DNA of 32,042 bases, taken from contig DEWC01000072.1 of assembly GCA_002363095.1 (NCBI GenBank), forward strand, positions 1 to 32,042, in the 5' to 3' direction. Shown one piece after another: positions 23,583 to 30,171 of this stretch. The position numbers and the translations under genes were made by a program. Source of the DNA: Ruminococcaceae bacterium UBA3220. GTDB taxonomy: Bacteria; Bacillota; Clostridia; Oscillospirales; Acutalibacteraceae. Position 1 is the stretch's first letter. Each line of letters starts with the position of its first letter. A model generated the notes under the pieces. The model was given only the letters and a program-made list of their open reading frames with translations, did no database searches and had not been told where the DNA came from.

Positions 23583-25700
23583 ATGCAACTTAAAAGATTC
23601 TTTTCGATTCTTTTGGCTGTTGCTCTGATAATCTCGGCGCTGACATTTACTGCAGGCGCCGAGACAAACGAAACTTTGAAGGTGGGAGTGGAGGTTATGA
23701 CCGCCACTCCCGTTTCTTCTGAGCCCCTTATTATAAATCAGGGACAGGAAGTTTCGGTCAGAATCAGTATCAGTCAAAATCCAGGAATATCGGTTTTATG
23801 GTTTGTAACACGTTTTGATACGAACGCGTTGCAATTTGTGAGTTTGTCCAGTAATGAATTAATTAGCTCAAGCGAGTCGATTGTTCAAGAAATTGATAAT
23901 GGTAGAATTAACTATTATATTAATTTGGGTGAAGGATTTTCAACTGCTGCAGGAGAATTGTTTAAAATTAACTTCACAACAAAAACCACCTTCTGCGGCG
24001 AAACTACGGTTTATTCCGAATTAAGACAAGGTCGTCCCGCAAACTGTGCTAAAGCTATTTCTAAAGATGAAAACATTTATATTCCTTTTGAGAGTGAAGC
24101 AGCTGAATTCTCAATTCATAATATCACTACAGAAGGCGTTGCAACAGAGTCCGCTTGTCTTGACGGCGGTTATACTACCTATCACTGTGATGCATGCGGA
24201 CAAAATGTCATAGGTGATACCCTTAGCGCAAACGGACATTCCCCGATGGAGGAGCCCGTTATTGAAAACAAAGTTGACCCCGATTGCACAACCGATGGAT
24301 CATATGATAGTGTTATCTATTGTTCGGTATGCAATGCCGAACTAAGCCGCAAAAATGAAACTATTCCCGCACTCGGACATGATTATGTGCCCGTTGTAAC
24401 AAGTCCTACTTGTACCGAACAGGGATATACAACATATACCTGTTCTCGTTGCGAAGATAGTTTTGTTGATAATTATGTTATTGCATCAGGTCACGAGTGG
24501 GATGATTGGACCATTGCAATACCTCCTGAATGTACAGTGGAGGGGCTTGAAAAAAGGGTTTGTAAAAACGATCCTTCACATACTGAAACAAGGCCGGTCA
24601 ATGCCCTCGGACATATTCCGTCAGAACCGGCACAGGAAAACAGCAGCGCCTCCACCTGTACAACACAAGGTTATTATGACGAAGTTGTATACTGTTCGGT
24701 TTGCGGCGCTGAGATCAGTAGAGAAAAGAAATATCTTAGTATAATTGGTCACGATATAGTTCATCATGATGCAAAGGAAGCTACCTGCACCGAATCCGGT
24801 TGGGACGCATATGACACCTGCACAAGATGCGATTATACTACTTATGTTGAGATCCCTGCTCTTGGTCATGATATAGTTCATCACGATGCAAAGGCACCTA
24901 CCTGTCTTGACATCGGCTGGGATGCATACGATACTTGCACAAGATGTGATTATACATCATATAATGAACTCGATGCCCTTGGACACAATTACAGCGACGA
25001 GTGGGAATATGATAATTACCGTCATTGGAGAAGTTGCAGCGTATGCTCAGATAAGACCGACGACGGAAAGCACACCTATGTTGACGGAAAGTGCTCGGTA
25101 TGTGGATACGGCGAAAGAATCAACTTCCCTGATGTTAATTATAAAGATTGGTATGGTCCTGCAGTTGATTATGCTGTAAACTCAGGTCTTATGAAAGGCT
25201 ATGCTAACGGCAAGTTTGGAACATACGATGGAATTCAGAGACAAGACTTTATTGTTATACTTGCCCGTCTTTCAGGCGATGATATGAGTGCATATAAGGG
25301 ACAGAATAGCTTTAATGATGTTCCGACAAGTGCTTATTATACAACAGCGCTTGCTTGGGCGAAGGATAAGAAGGTTTCAAACGGTTATAAGGACGGCAAC
25401 TTCGGCGTAGGTGATAAGGTTACCCGTGAACAGATTGTTACTTTCCTCTATAACTATGCAAAGCTCAAAGGCTATGACACCACTGTTACCGATGAACAAA
25501 AAGATGCAATCAGCGCGCAGCATTCCGATTTTAATAGAATATCATCTTATGCGCAAACAGCTGCATATTGGGCATTATCGCGCGGCGTTATTTCAGGCAA
25601 AAATGTAGGAGGACAAAGACTCATCGATCCTAGGGCTAACGCAATGCGCTGTGAAGTAGCGGCGATATTTTATAACATAAGCCAAAAAAATGTTTTTTAA
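23583..25700 (+). CDS. Cell-surface protein: N-terminal cohesin-like domain, Cys/His modules, three SLH domains
   Basis: 705 residues. A signal peptide (about 1-26, ending SALTFTAGA) is followed by a cohesin-like domain (about 30-180; NPGISVLWFVTRFD and GELFKINFTT fit cohesin strands). Seven Cys/His modules of the same type as in the preceding gene and one diverged module (CSVC, CSVCGYGE) come next. Three SLH domains form the C-terminus (about 518-705: FPDVNYKDWYGPAVDYA, FNDVPTSAYYTTALAWA, HSDFNRISSYAQTAAYWA). SLH domains bind wall-linked, often pyruvylated, polysaccharide, so this is the anchor. It is co-transcribed with the dockerin protein (17-nt gap, GGAGGT at 23569-23574). The pair could form a two-part scaffold, an inference that depends on cohesin-dockerin specificity. 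Confidence 0.87.
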   Translation: MQLKRFFSILLAVALIISALTFTAGAETNETLKVGVEVMTATPVSSEPLIINQGQEVSVRISISQNPGISVLWFVTRFDTNALQFVSLSSNELISSSESIVQEIDNGRINYYINLGEGFSTAAGELFKINFTTKTTFCGETTVYSELRQGRPANCAKAISKDENIYIPFESEAAEFSIHNITTEGVATESACLDGGYTTYHCDACGQNVIGDTLSANGHSPMEEPVIENKVDPDCTTDGSYDSVIYCSVCNAELSRKNETIPALGHDYVPVVTSPTCTEQGYTTYTCSRCEDSFVDNYVIASGHEWDDWTIAIPPECTVEGLEKRVCKNDPSHTETRPVNALGHIPSEPAQENSSASTCTTQGYYDEVVYCSVCGAEISREKKYLSIIGHDIVHHDAKEATCTESGWDAYDTCTRCDYTTYVEIPALGHDIVHHDAKAPTCLDIGWDAYDTCTRCDYTSYNELDALGHNYSDEWEYDNYRHWRSCSVCSDKTDDGKHTYVDGKCSVCGYGERINFPDVNYKDWYGPAVDYAVNSGLMKGYANGKFGTYDGIQRQDFIVILARLSGDDMSAYKGQNSFNDVPTSAYYTTALAWAKDKKVSNGYKDGNFGVGDKVTREQIVTFLYNYAKLKGYDTTVTDEQKDAISAQHSDFNRISSYAQTAAYWALSRGVISGKNVGGQRLIDPRANAMRCEVAAIFYNISQKNVF

Positions 25701-25710
25701 GAAGCGAATA

Positions 25711-25737
25711 AAAGACCTCGGTTTAACCGGGGTCTTT
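25711..25737 (+). terminator. Hairpin terminator of the surface-protein operon
   Basis: AAAGACCTCGG (25711-25721) pairs with CCGGGGTCTTT (25727-25737) with one G-T wobble. The U-tract is short (TTTCGT), so termination may be partial. Confidence 0.7.
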
Positions 25738-25751
25738 CGTCGTAATAAATA

Positions 25752-25767
25752 ACCAATAATTATTGGT
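25752..25767. promoter_or_regulatory. 16-bp perfect palindrome upstream of the glyA promoter
   Basis: ACCAATAATTATTGGT reads the same on both strands and lies about 55 bp before the -35 box of glyA. It could be a dimeric-regulator operator; no regulator is known from this window. Confidence 0.35.
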
Positions 25768-25822
25768 GTCGCATAATAGATGTCAGATGACTATCAATAT
25801 TGCCTTATCGTTTAATATCATG

Positions 25823-25851
25823 TTTACATTTTTAGAAAACTGTGTTATAAT
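25823..25851 (+). promoter_or_regulatory. glyA promoter
   Basis: TTTACA (25823-25828), a 17-nt spacer, TATAAT (25846-25851) with an extended -10 TGT immediately before it. Confidence 0.8.
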
Positions 25852-25884
25852 AATTTTCATATTAAAAAAGGTGGAGAAAGCATT

Positions 25885-27123
25885 ATGAATTTTTTTGAGG
25901 AACTTAAAAATTTTGATCCTGATGTAGCCGCTTCCTGCAAAAAGGAGCTTACAAGGCAACAGGGTAATATTGAACTTATTGCTTCCGAGAATATTGTATC
26001 AGAGGGCGTTTTATTGGCCGCCGGCGGAGTGCTTACTAATAAATACGCCGAGGGATATCCCGGCAAGCGTTATTACGGCGGTTGCGTTTATGTGGATGAG
26101 GTTGAGGAAATCGCAAGAGAACGCGCCAAAAAACTTTTCGGCGCCGAGCATGCCAATGTTCAGCCTCATAGCGGCGCAAACGCGAATTTAAGTGTATTTT
26201 TTGCGTTCTTAGAGCCCGGCGACACCGTTATGGGTATGAATCTACAGGAGGGCGGACATCTTTCCCACGGTTCACCCGTTAACATTTCGGGCAAATACTT
26301 TAATATCGTTCCTTACGGCGTTAACCCCGAAACCGAAATGATAGATTACGACGAGATGGAGAGAATAGCGCTTGAATGCAATCCGAAAATGATTGTTGTC
26401 GGAGCGAGCGCATATTCGAGGATTATTGATTTTGCGAGATGCCGTGAAATCGCCGATAAGGTTGGTGCGATTTTGATGGTGGATATGGCGCATATCGCGG
26501 GGCTTGTCGCCGCGGGCGTTCATCCTTCACCGGTGCCTTATGCCGATGTTGTTACCACCACGACCCACAAGACTTTACGCGGTCCGAGGGGCGGTATGAT
26601 ACTTTGCAAGGGAAAATACGCAAAGCAGATTGACAAGGCGATTTTCCCGGGGACCCAGGGCGGACCGCTTATGCATATAATCGCCGCAAAGGCTGTTGCG
26701 TTAGGTGAGGCGCTTACCGATGAATTTAAAGAATATCAAAAGCAAATCGTCAAGAATGCCGCCGTTCTTTGTGAAAAACTTAAGTCGCGCGGAATTGAAA
26801 TTGTTTCGGGCGGCACTGATAACCATCTTATGCTTCTTAAACTCACAAACAAAAACATTACCGGCAAGGAGCTTGAAGCGCGTCTTGATGAGGTTCATAT
26901 AACCGCTAACAAAAACACCATTCCCGGCGAGCCGTTAAGTCCGTTTGTAACAAGCGGTCTTCGTATCGGTACCCCTGCGGTTACATCAAGAGGCTTTAAG
27001 GAACCTGAAATGGAAAAAATAGGCGAATTTATCGCCGATATTATAGAGGATTTCGAGGGTAATAAGGAAAGAATAACAAAAGAGGTTGCCGAGCTTTGCG
27101 AGAAATTCCCGATATATAAATAA
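25885..27123 (+). CDS. glyA: Serine hydroxymethyltransferase
   Basis: 412 residues, normal length. It converts serine and tetrahydrofolate to glycine and 5,10-methylene-tetrahydrofolate with pyridoxal phosphate. The PLP-binding Lys is Lys229 in TTTTHKTLRGPRGG. The N-terminal substrate region IELIASENIVSEGVL and YPGKRYYGGC are also conserved. It has its own promoter (25823-25851) and the Shine-Dalgarno AAGGTGGAG. A 5-formyltetrahydrofolate cyclo-ligase gene lies about 1.8 kb downstream on the other strand, also a one-carbon enzyme. Confidence 0.98.
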   Translation: MNFFEELKNFDPDVAASCKKELTRQQGNIELIASENIVSEGVLLAAGGVLTNKYAEGYPGKRYYGGCVYVDEVEEIARERAKKLFGAEHANVQPHSGANANLSVFFAFLEPGDTVMGMNLQEGGHLSHGSPVNISGKYFNIVPYGVNPETEMIDYDEMERIALECNPKMIVVGASAYSRIIDFARCREIADKVGAILMVDMAHIAGLVAAGVHPSPVPYADVVTTTTHKTLRGPRGGMILCKGKYAKQIDKAIFPGTQGGPLMHIIAAKAVALGEALTDEFKEYQKQIVKNAAVLCEKLKSRGIEIVSGGTDNHLMLLKLTNKNITGKELEARLDEVHITANKNTIPGEPLSPFVTSGLRIGTPAVTSRGFKEPEMEKIGEFIADIIEDFEGNKERITKEVAELCEKFPIYK

Positions 27124-27127
27124 ACCG

Positions 27128-27156
27128 TTGACAAAAAGGCATAAAAAAACTATAAT
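27128..27156 (+). promoter_or_regulatory. Consensus promoter of mgtE
   Basis: TTGACA (27128-27133), a 17-nt spacer, TATAAT (27151-27156): a full match to the sigma-A consensus, starting four bases after the glyA stop codon. Confidence 0.9.
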
Positions 27157-27162
27157 AATTAA

Positions 27163-27196
27163 AACAAAACCTCGTCTTAATTGATGGGGTTTTGTT
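27163..27196 (+). promoter_or_regulatory. Stable hairpin at the predicted 5' end of the mgtE transcript
   Basis: AACAAAACC (27163-27171) pairs with GGTTTTGTT (27188-27196), extended inward by TCGTC/GATGG with wobbles, around the loop TTAATT. It could end the glyA transcript and also form the first bases of the mgtE mRNA. It is too small to be an M-box magnesium riboswitch. Confidence 0.6.
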
Positions 27197-27236
27197 ACTT
27201 GAATATTGACTCATTAGCCGACAGGAGGATTTTTAT

Positions 27237-28607
27237 ATGGAAGAAAAGATTTTGGAACTTATTGAGCAAAAAAAATTCAGCGAGCTTAAATCCATGCTTT
27301 CGGATATGAATCCTGCCGACCTCGCGCAGATTTTTGAGGAAATTGAAGAAAAGGACCTTCCTGTCGTTTTTCGTATATTGCCGAAAGAACTTGCCGCAGA
27401 AGTTTTCGTTGAAATGGATTCGGATATGCAGCAACTTCTTATCGAGGCGTTCAGTGATAAAGAACTTCGTGAAGTTATGGACGAGCTCTTTATGGACGAT
27501 ACCGTTGATATCATCGAAGAAATGCCGGCAACCGTTGCAAAGAGAATTTTAAAACAAACCGACGCCAATACAAGACGAATGATAAATCAGCTTCTTGCCT
27601 ATCCTGATGACAGTGCAGGAAGCATTATGACCACCGAGTATATCGACCTTAAAAAAGATATGACGGTCGATATGGCTTTTGACAGGATAAGAAAAATCGG
27701 TTTTGACAGCGAAACGATTTACGCCTGCTTTGTAACAGACAGAAGCAGGCATCTTATCGGGATTGTCTCGGTAAAGGATTTGCTTCTTAATTCGAAGGAT
27801 ACCGTAATATCCGAAATAATGGATGAGAATGTTATTTCGGTTAACACATTAACGGACAAGGAAGAGGTCGCCAACGATTTTGAAAAATACGACCTTATAT
27901 CCATGCCTGTTGTCGATATGGAAGGGCGCCTTGTAGGTATCGTAACGGTTGACGACGCCATCGATGTTATGAAGGAAGAGGTTACCGAGGATATCGAAAA
28001 GATGGCGGCCATTTTGCCGAGTGAGAGAAGTTATTTCAAAACCGGCGTTTTCGATACCTATAAAGCGAGAATTCCGTGGCTTTTATTCCTTATGATTTCG
28101 GCAACCTTTACCGGCGCCATAATCAGCAATTTTAACGATAAGCTCAAAGTCTTCGCAGGACTTATCGCCTTTATTCCGATGCTTATGGACACAGGCGGAA
28201 ACAGCGGTTCACAGGCTTCGGTAACGGTTATAAGAAGTATATCGTTAGGCGATATCGAATTTTCAGATATTTTCAAGGTCTTATGGAAAGAAATAAGGGT
28301 CGCTTTCTTTTGCAGTATAACCCTTGCGGCAATAAGTTTCGGAAAACTTATTATAGTCGATTATTTCCTTATGGGAACGCTTAAACACGAGGCGCATCCG
28401 TATCTTGAAATGTTGGTTGTTTGCCTTACGCTTTTCTTTACGGTTATCGTTGCCAAGATAATCGGTTGCAGTCTGCCTATCATCGCCAAAAAGATAGGCT
28501 TTGACCCGGCGGTTATGGCAAGCCCTCTTATAACTACCATTGTCGACGCTATTTCGCTTATTATCTACTTCACAACCGCAACGGTCATATTAGGGAATAT
28601 CGCATAA
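27237..28607 (+). CDS. mgtE: MgtE-family magnesium transporter
   Basis: 456 residues. The order is as in characterised MgtE: an acidic N-terminal superhelical domain (about 1-130), two CBS domains (about 135-255, with HLIGIVSVKDLL and RLVGIVTVDDAI), a connecting helix and a membrane domain of five helices. The pore signature PMLMDTGGNSGSQASVTVIR is present near residues 315-335. The CBS domains close the channel when internal magnesium is high, so gating is by the protein. AGGAGG (27223-27228) is eight bases before the ATG. It is a single-gene transcript with its own consensus promoter. Confidence 0.97.
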   Translation: MEEKILELIEQKKFSELKSMLSDMNPADLAQIFEEIEEKDLPVVFRILPKELAAEVFVEMDSDMQQLLIEAFSDKELREVMDELFMDDTVDIIEEMPATVAKRILKQTDANTRRMINQLLAYPDDSAGSIMTTEYIDLKKDMTVDMAFDRIRKIGFDSETIYACFVTDRSRHLIGIVSVKDLLLNSKDTVISEIMDENVISVNTLTDKEEVANDFEKYDLISMPVVDMEGRLVGIVTVDDAIDVMKEEVTEDIEKMAAILPSERSYFKTGVFDTYKARIPWLLFLMISATFTGAIISNFNDKLKVFAGLIAFIPMLMDTGGNSGSQASVTVIRSISLGDIEFSDIFKVLWKEIRVAFFCSITLAAISFGKLIIVDYFLMGTLKHEAHPYLEMLVVCLTLFFTVIVAKIIGCSLPIIAKKIGFDPAVMASPLITTIVDAISLIIYFTTATVILGNIA

Positions 28608-28614
28608 AATTAAA

Positions 28615-28645
28615 CCCGAAGAGTTAAATGCTCTTCGGGCTTTGT
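28615..28645. terminator. Bidirectional terminator between mgtE and the minus-strand genes
   Basis: CCCGAAGAG (28615-28623) pairs with CTCTTCGGG (28631-28639), followed on the plus strand by CTTTGTTT. The convergent gene ends one base beyond, so the hairpin probably serves both. Confidence 0.85.
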
Positions 28646-28936
28646 TTATTCGCCGGCAAACGGATTTTCAAGAAGATTTCCGCCGAATTTTCTAATGTAA
28701 TAATCAATATACTTAGGCGCGTTGTTTGTGATTATTTCCTCAAAAGTTTGACCGCTTTCTGCTAAAACATCCTTCGAGATTCCGAACATAAAATAGACAA
28801 AAGCAAGCCGCTCCTCGCTCAGATAGAACTCGATTATACTATTATCGTTTCTGCCCTCAATAAGAGAAACGACAAATCCTTCTATTTTATAAGAGCAGAT
28901 GCTTTTTATCGGTTCGATTTTTCTTAGTTTCGGCAT
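28646..28936 (-). CDS. Small uncharacterised protein
   Basis: 96 residues, soluble, no signal or membrane segment. It starts MPKLRKIEPIKS and has alternating beta and helical patterns (GFVVSLIEG, RLAFVYFMFG). I do not recognise a family. The ATG lies one base beyond the stop of the cyclo-ligase gene, and its Shine-Dalgarno (AAGGAG) lies inside the end of that gene, so the two are co-transcribed and probably translationally coupled. That tight packing and good RBS support it being real. Confidence 0.7.
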   Translation of the reverse strand: MPKLRKIEPIKSICSYKIEGFVVSLIEGRNDNSIIEFYLSEERLAFVYFMFGISKDVLAESGQTFEEIITNNAPKYIDYYIRKFGGNLLENPFAGE

Positions 28937-28937
28937 A

Positions 28938-29519
28938 TTATTCTCCTTTATATATTCCTTTTTCGGTTATGATAAAGTCCATTTTACGGTCGAATTTTTC
29001 TATTGGGATACTGTTGCATTTTTGTAATTCAAAAGCGACCATACAGCAAACGGCGTTTTCACATTCCGGTAAAAATCTGTCATAGTATCCGCCGCCCATT
29101 CCGAGACGGTTAAGTTTTGTATCAAATGCAACTCCCGGGCAAATAATAAGGTTGATTTCGTCCTTGGGCACCTGTACCGACCGTTCGGGGTCGGGCTCTG
29201 TTATGCCGAAGGCGCCTTTGCGCCACTTTTTCGGGGAATATGCCTTCATTTCGGTTCTTGAAACACAAACGGGATAAACAAATCTCTTGCCCCCGGACTC
29301 TTTCAAAAGGGGAAGGGGAGCAAGGTCTGCTTCACTTCCTACGGCGTTGTAAATCATAACCGTTTTTGCGGTTTTATATATTTCGGCCGAGAGAAGTTTT
29401 TGTATTATCTCTTGCGACTTTTGCATAATTTCGTCTCTTGAAAGGCGATCCCGAAGGGCAATAAATTCTTTTCTTATCCTGTTCTTTTCTCTTTCCATAG
29501 CCTTAAAGTATACCTTCAT
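28938..29519 (-). CDS. 5-formyltetrahydrofolate cyclo-ligase
   Basis: 193 residues. The family motif is clear near the C-terminus: CPGVAFDTKLNRLGMGGGYYDRF, with the ATP-binding GGGYYDR, and the N-terminus has RKEFIALRDRLS. It converts 5-formyl-THF to 5,10-methenyl-THF using ATP and clears the inhibitor of serine hydroxymethyltransferase, whose gene is nearby. The first ATG (29519) has no Shine-Dalgarno; the in-frame ATG at 29498 (protein starting MEREKNR) sits behind GAAGG and fits the usual N-terminus better, so the true start may be seven codons further in. Confidence 0.93.
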   Translation of the reverse strand: MKVYFKAMEREKNRIRKEFIALRDRLSRDEIMQKSQEIIQKLLSAEIYKTAKTVMIYNAVGSEADLAPLPLLKESGGKRFVYPVCVSRTEMKAYSPKKWRKGAFGITEPDPERSVQVPKDEINLIICPGVAFDTKLNRLGMGGGYYDRFLPECENAVCCMVAFELQKCNSIPIEKFDRKMDFIITEKGIYKGE

Positions 29520-29537
29520 GATTTTTAATAATTATAT

Positions 29538-29543
29538 ATTATA
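29538..29543 (-). promoter_or_regulatory. Possible -10 box for the cyclo-ligase transcript
   Basis: TATAAT on the minus strand. The -35 position is a poor match. A start near 29531 would leave only about 12 nt before ATG 29519 but a normal leader for ATG 29498. Confidence 0.35.
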
Positions 29544-29587
29544 AACAGTCTTAAATCAATATAGTCCTTAAAAAAGCAAAAAAATAC

Positions 29588-29616
29588 TTTACTTTTAATA
29601 TGTTTGGTGATATAAT
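29588..29616 (+). promoter_or_regulatory. rpsO promoter
   Basis: TTTACT (29588-29593), a 17-nt spacer, TATAAT (29611-29616) with the extended -10 TGA directly before it. Confidence 0.85.
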
Positions 29617-29621
29617 ACATT

Positions 29622-29720
29622 AAGTTACCGTATTCTGTGCTTTTGGCGACTGCCGTTTAACGGAGGACTCACGGCCTCTTGCTCGGAGTATGGCGGACGA
29701 ATATTATAAAAGGAGTGAAT
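29622..29720 (+). promoter_or_regulatory. rpsO 5' leader, possible S15 autoregulatory element
   Basis: About 100 nt of leader with GC-rich pairings: CCGTTTAACGG (29653-29663) is a hairpin, and GGCCTC (29674-29679) can pair with GAGG (29663-29666 region) or with CGGAG further on. S15 leaders with small junction structures are known in several bacterial phyla. No exact match to a known class was made. Confidence 0.4.
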
Positions 29721-29723
29721 GTG

Positions 29724-29987
29724 ATGACAGCAGATGTAAAGAATCAGGTTATCAAGGACTATGCCATTCATGAAGGCGACACCGGCTCTCCGGAGGTTCA
29801 GATTGCCCTTCTTACCACACGCATAAATGAACTTAACGCTCATTTGGATGTTCATAAGAAGGACCATCATTCCCGTCGCGGTCTTCTTAAAATGGTAGGT
29901 CACAGAAGAAACCTTCTTGCATACCTTCAGAAGAACGATATCGAAAGATACCGTGCCATTGTTAAGAAGCTCGGACTTCGTAAATAA
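29724..29987 (+). CDS. rpsO: 30S ribosomal protein S15
   Basis: 87 residues, full family length. It binds 16S rRNA early in small-subunit assembly. Conserved features are the N-terminal helix start, HEGDTGSPEVQIALLTTRI, LNAHLDVHKKDHHSRRGL and the C-terminal NDIERYRAIVKKLGLRK. ATG 29724 matches the usual N-terminus (MTADVK) with AGGAG eight bases upstream; an adjacent GTG at 29721 is also in frame. The rpsO-pnp pairing is a widespread bacterial gene order. Confidence 0.98.
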   Translation: MTADVKNQVIKDYAIHEGDTGSPEVQIALLTTRINELNAHLDVHKKDHHSRRGLLKMVGHRRNLLAYLQKNDIERYRAIVKKLGLRK

Positions 29988-29997
29988 TCGTATGTTT

Positions 29998-30028
29998 AAG
30001 CAAACCGGGGTTCCTCGGTTTGCTTTTA
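29998..30028 (+). terminator. Terminator between rpsO and pnp
   Basis: AAGCAAACCG (29998-30007) pairs with CGGTTTGCTT (30016-30025) followed by more T. It should end or attenuate transcription before pnp. Confidence 0.85.
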
Positions 30029-30132
30029 CCTTGTTTTATTTACTGTTTTTCGTTACCATGCGGAGCTTTTTGTTGTTTAGCGGTAAATCGAGAACTTAAA
30101 TCCGGTTTTGAGTTTTGGATTTATTGCTAACC

Positions 30133-30168
30133 GAAAATCTCCGCAAAGAATATAAAAAGGAGATTTTC
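30133..30168 (+). promoter_or_regulatory. Hairpin that sequesters the pnp ribosome binding site
   Basis: GAAAATCTCC (30133-30142) is a perfect 10-bp complement of GGAGATTTTC (30159-30168), with a 16-nt A-rich loop. The right arm contains the pnp Shine-Dalgarno (AGGAG), three bases before the ATG begins. Confidence 0.7.
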
Positions 30169-30171
30169 ATT

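Noticed and set aside
27163..27196. M-box magnesium riboswitch upstream of mgtE
   Set aside because: The leader is only about 75 nt with one simple hairpin, far shorter than an M-box; MgtE gating by its CBS domains does not require it.
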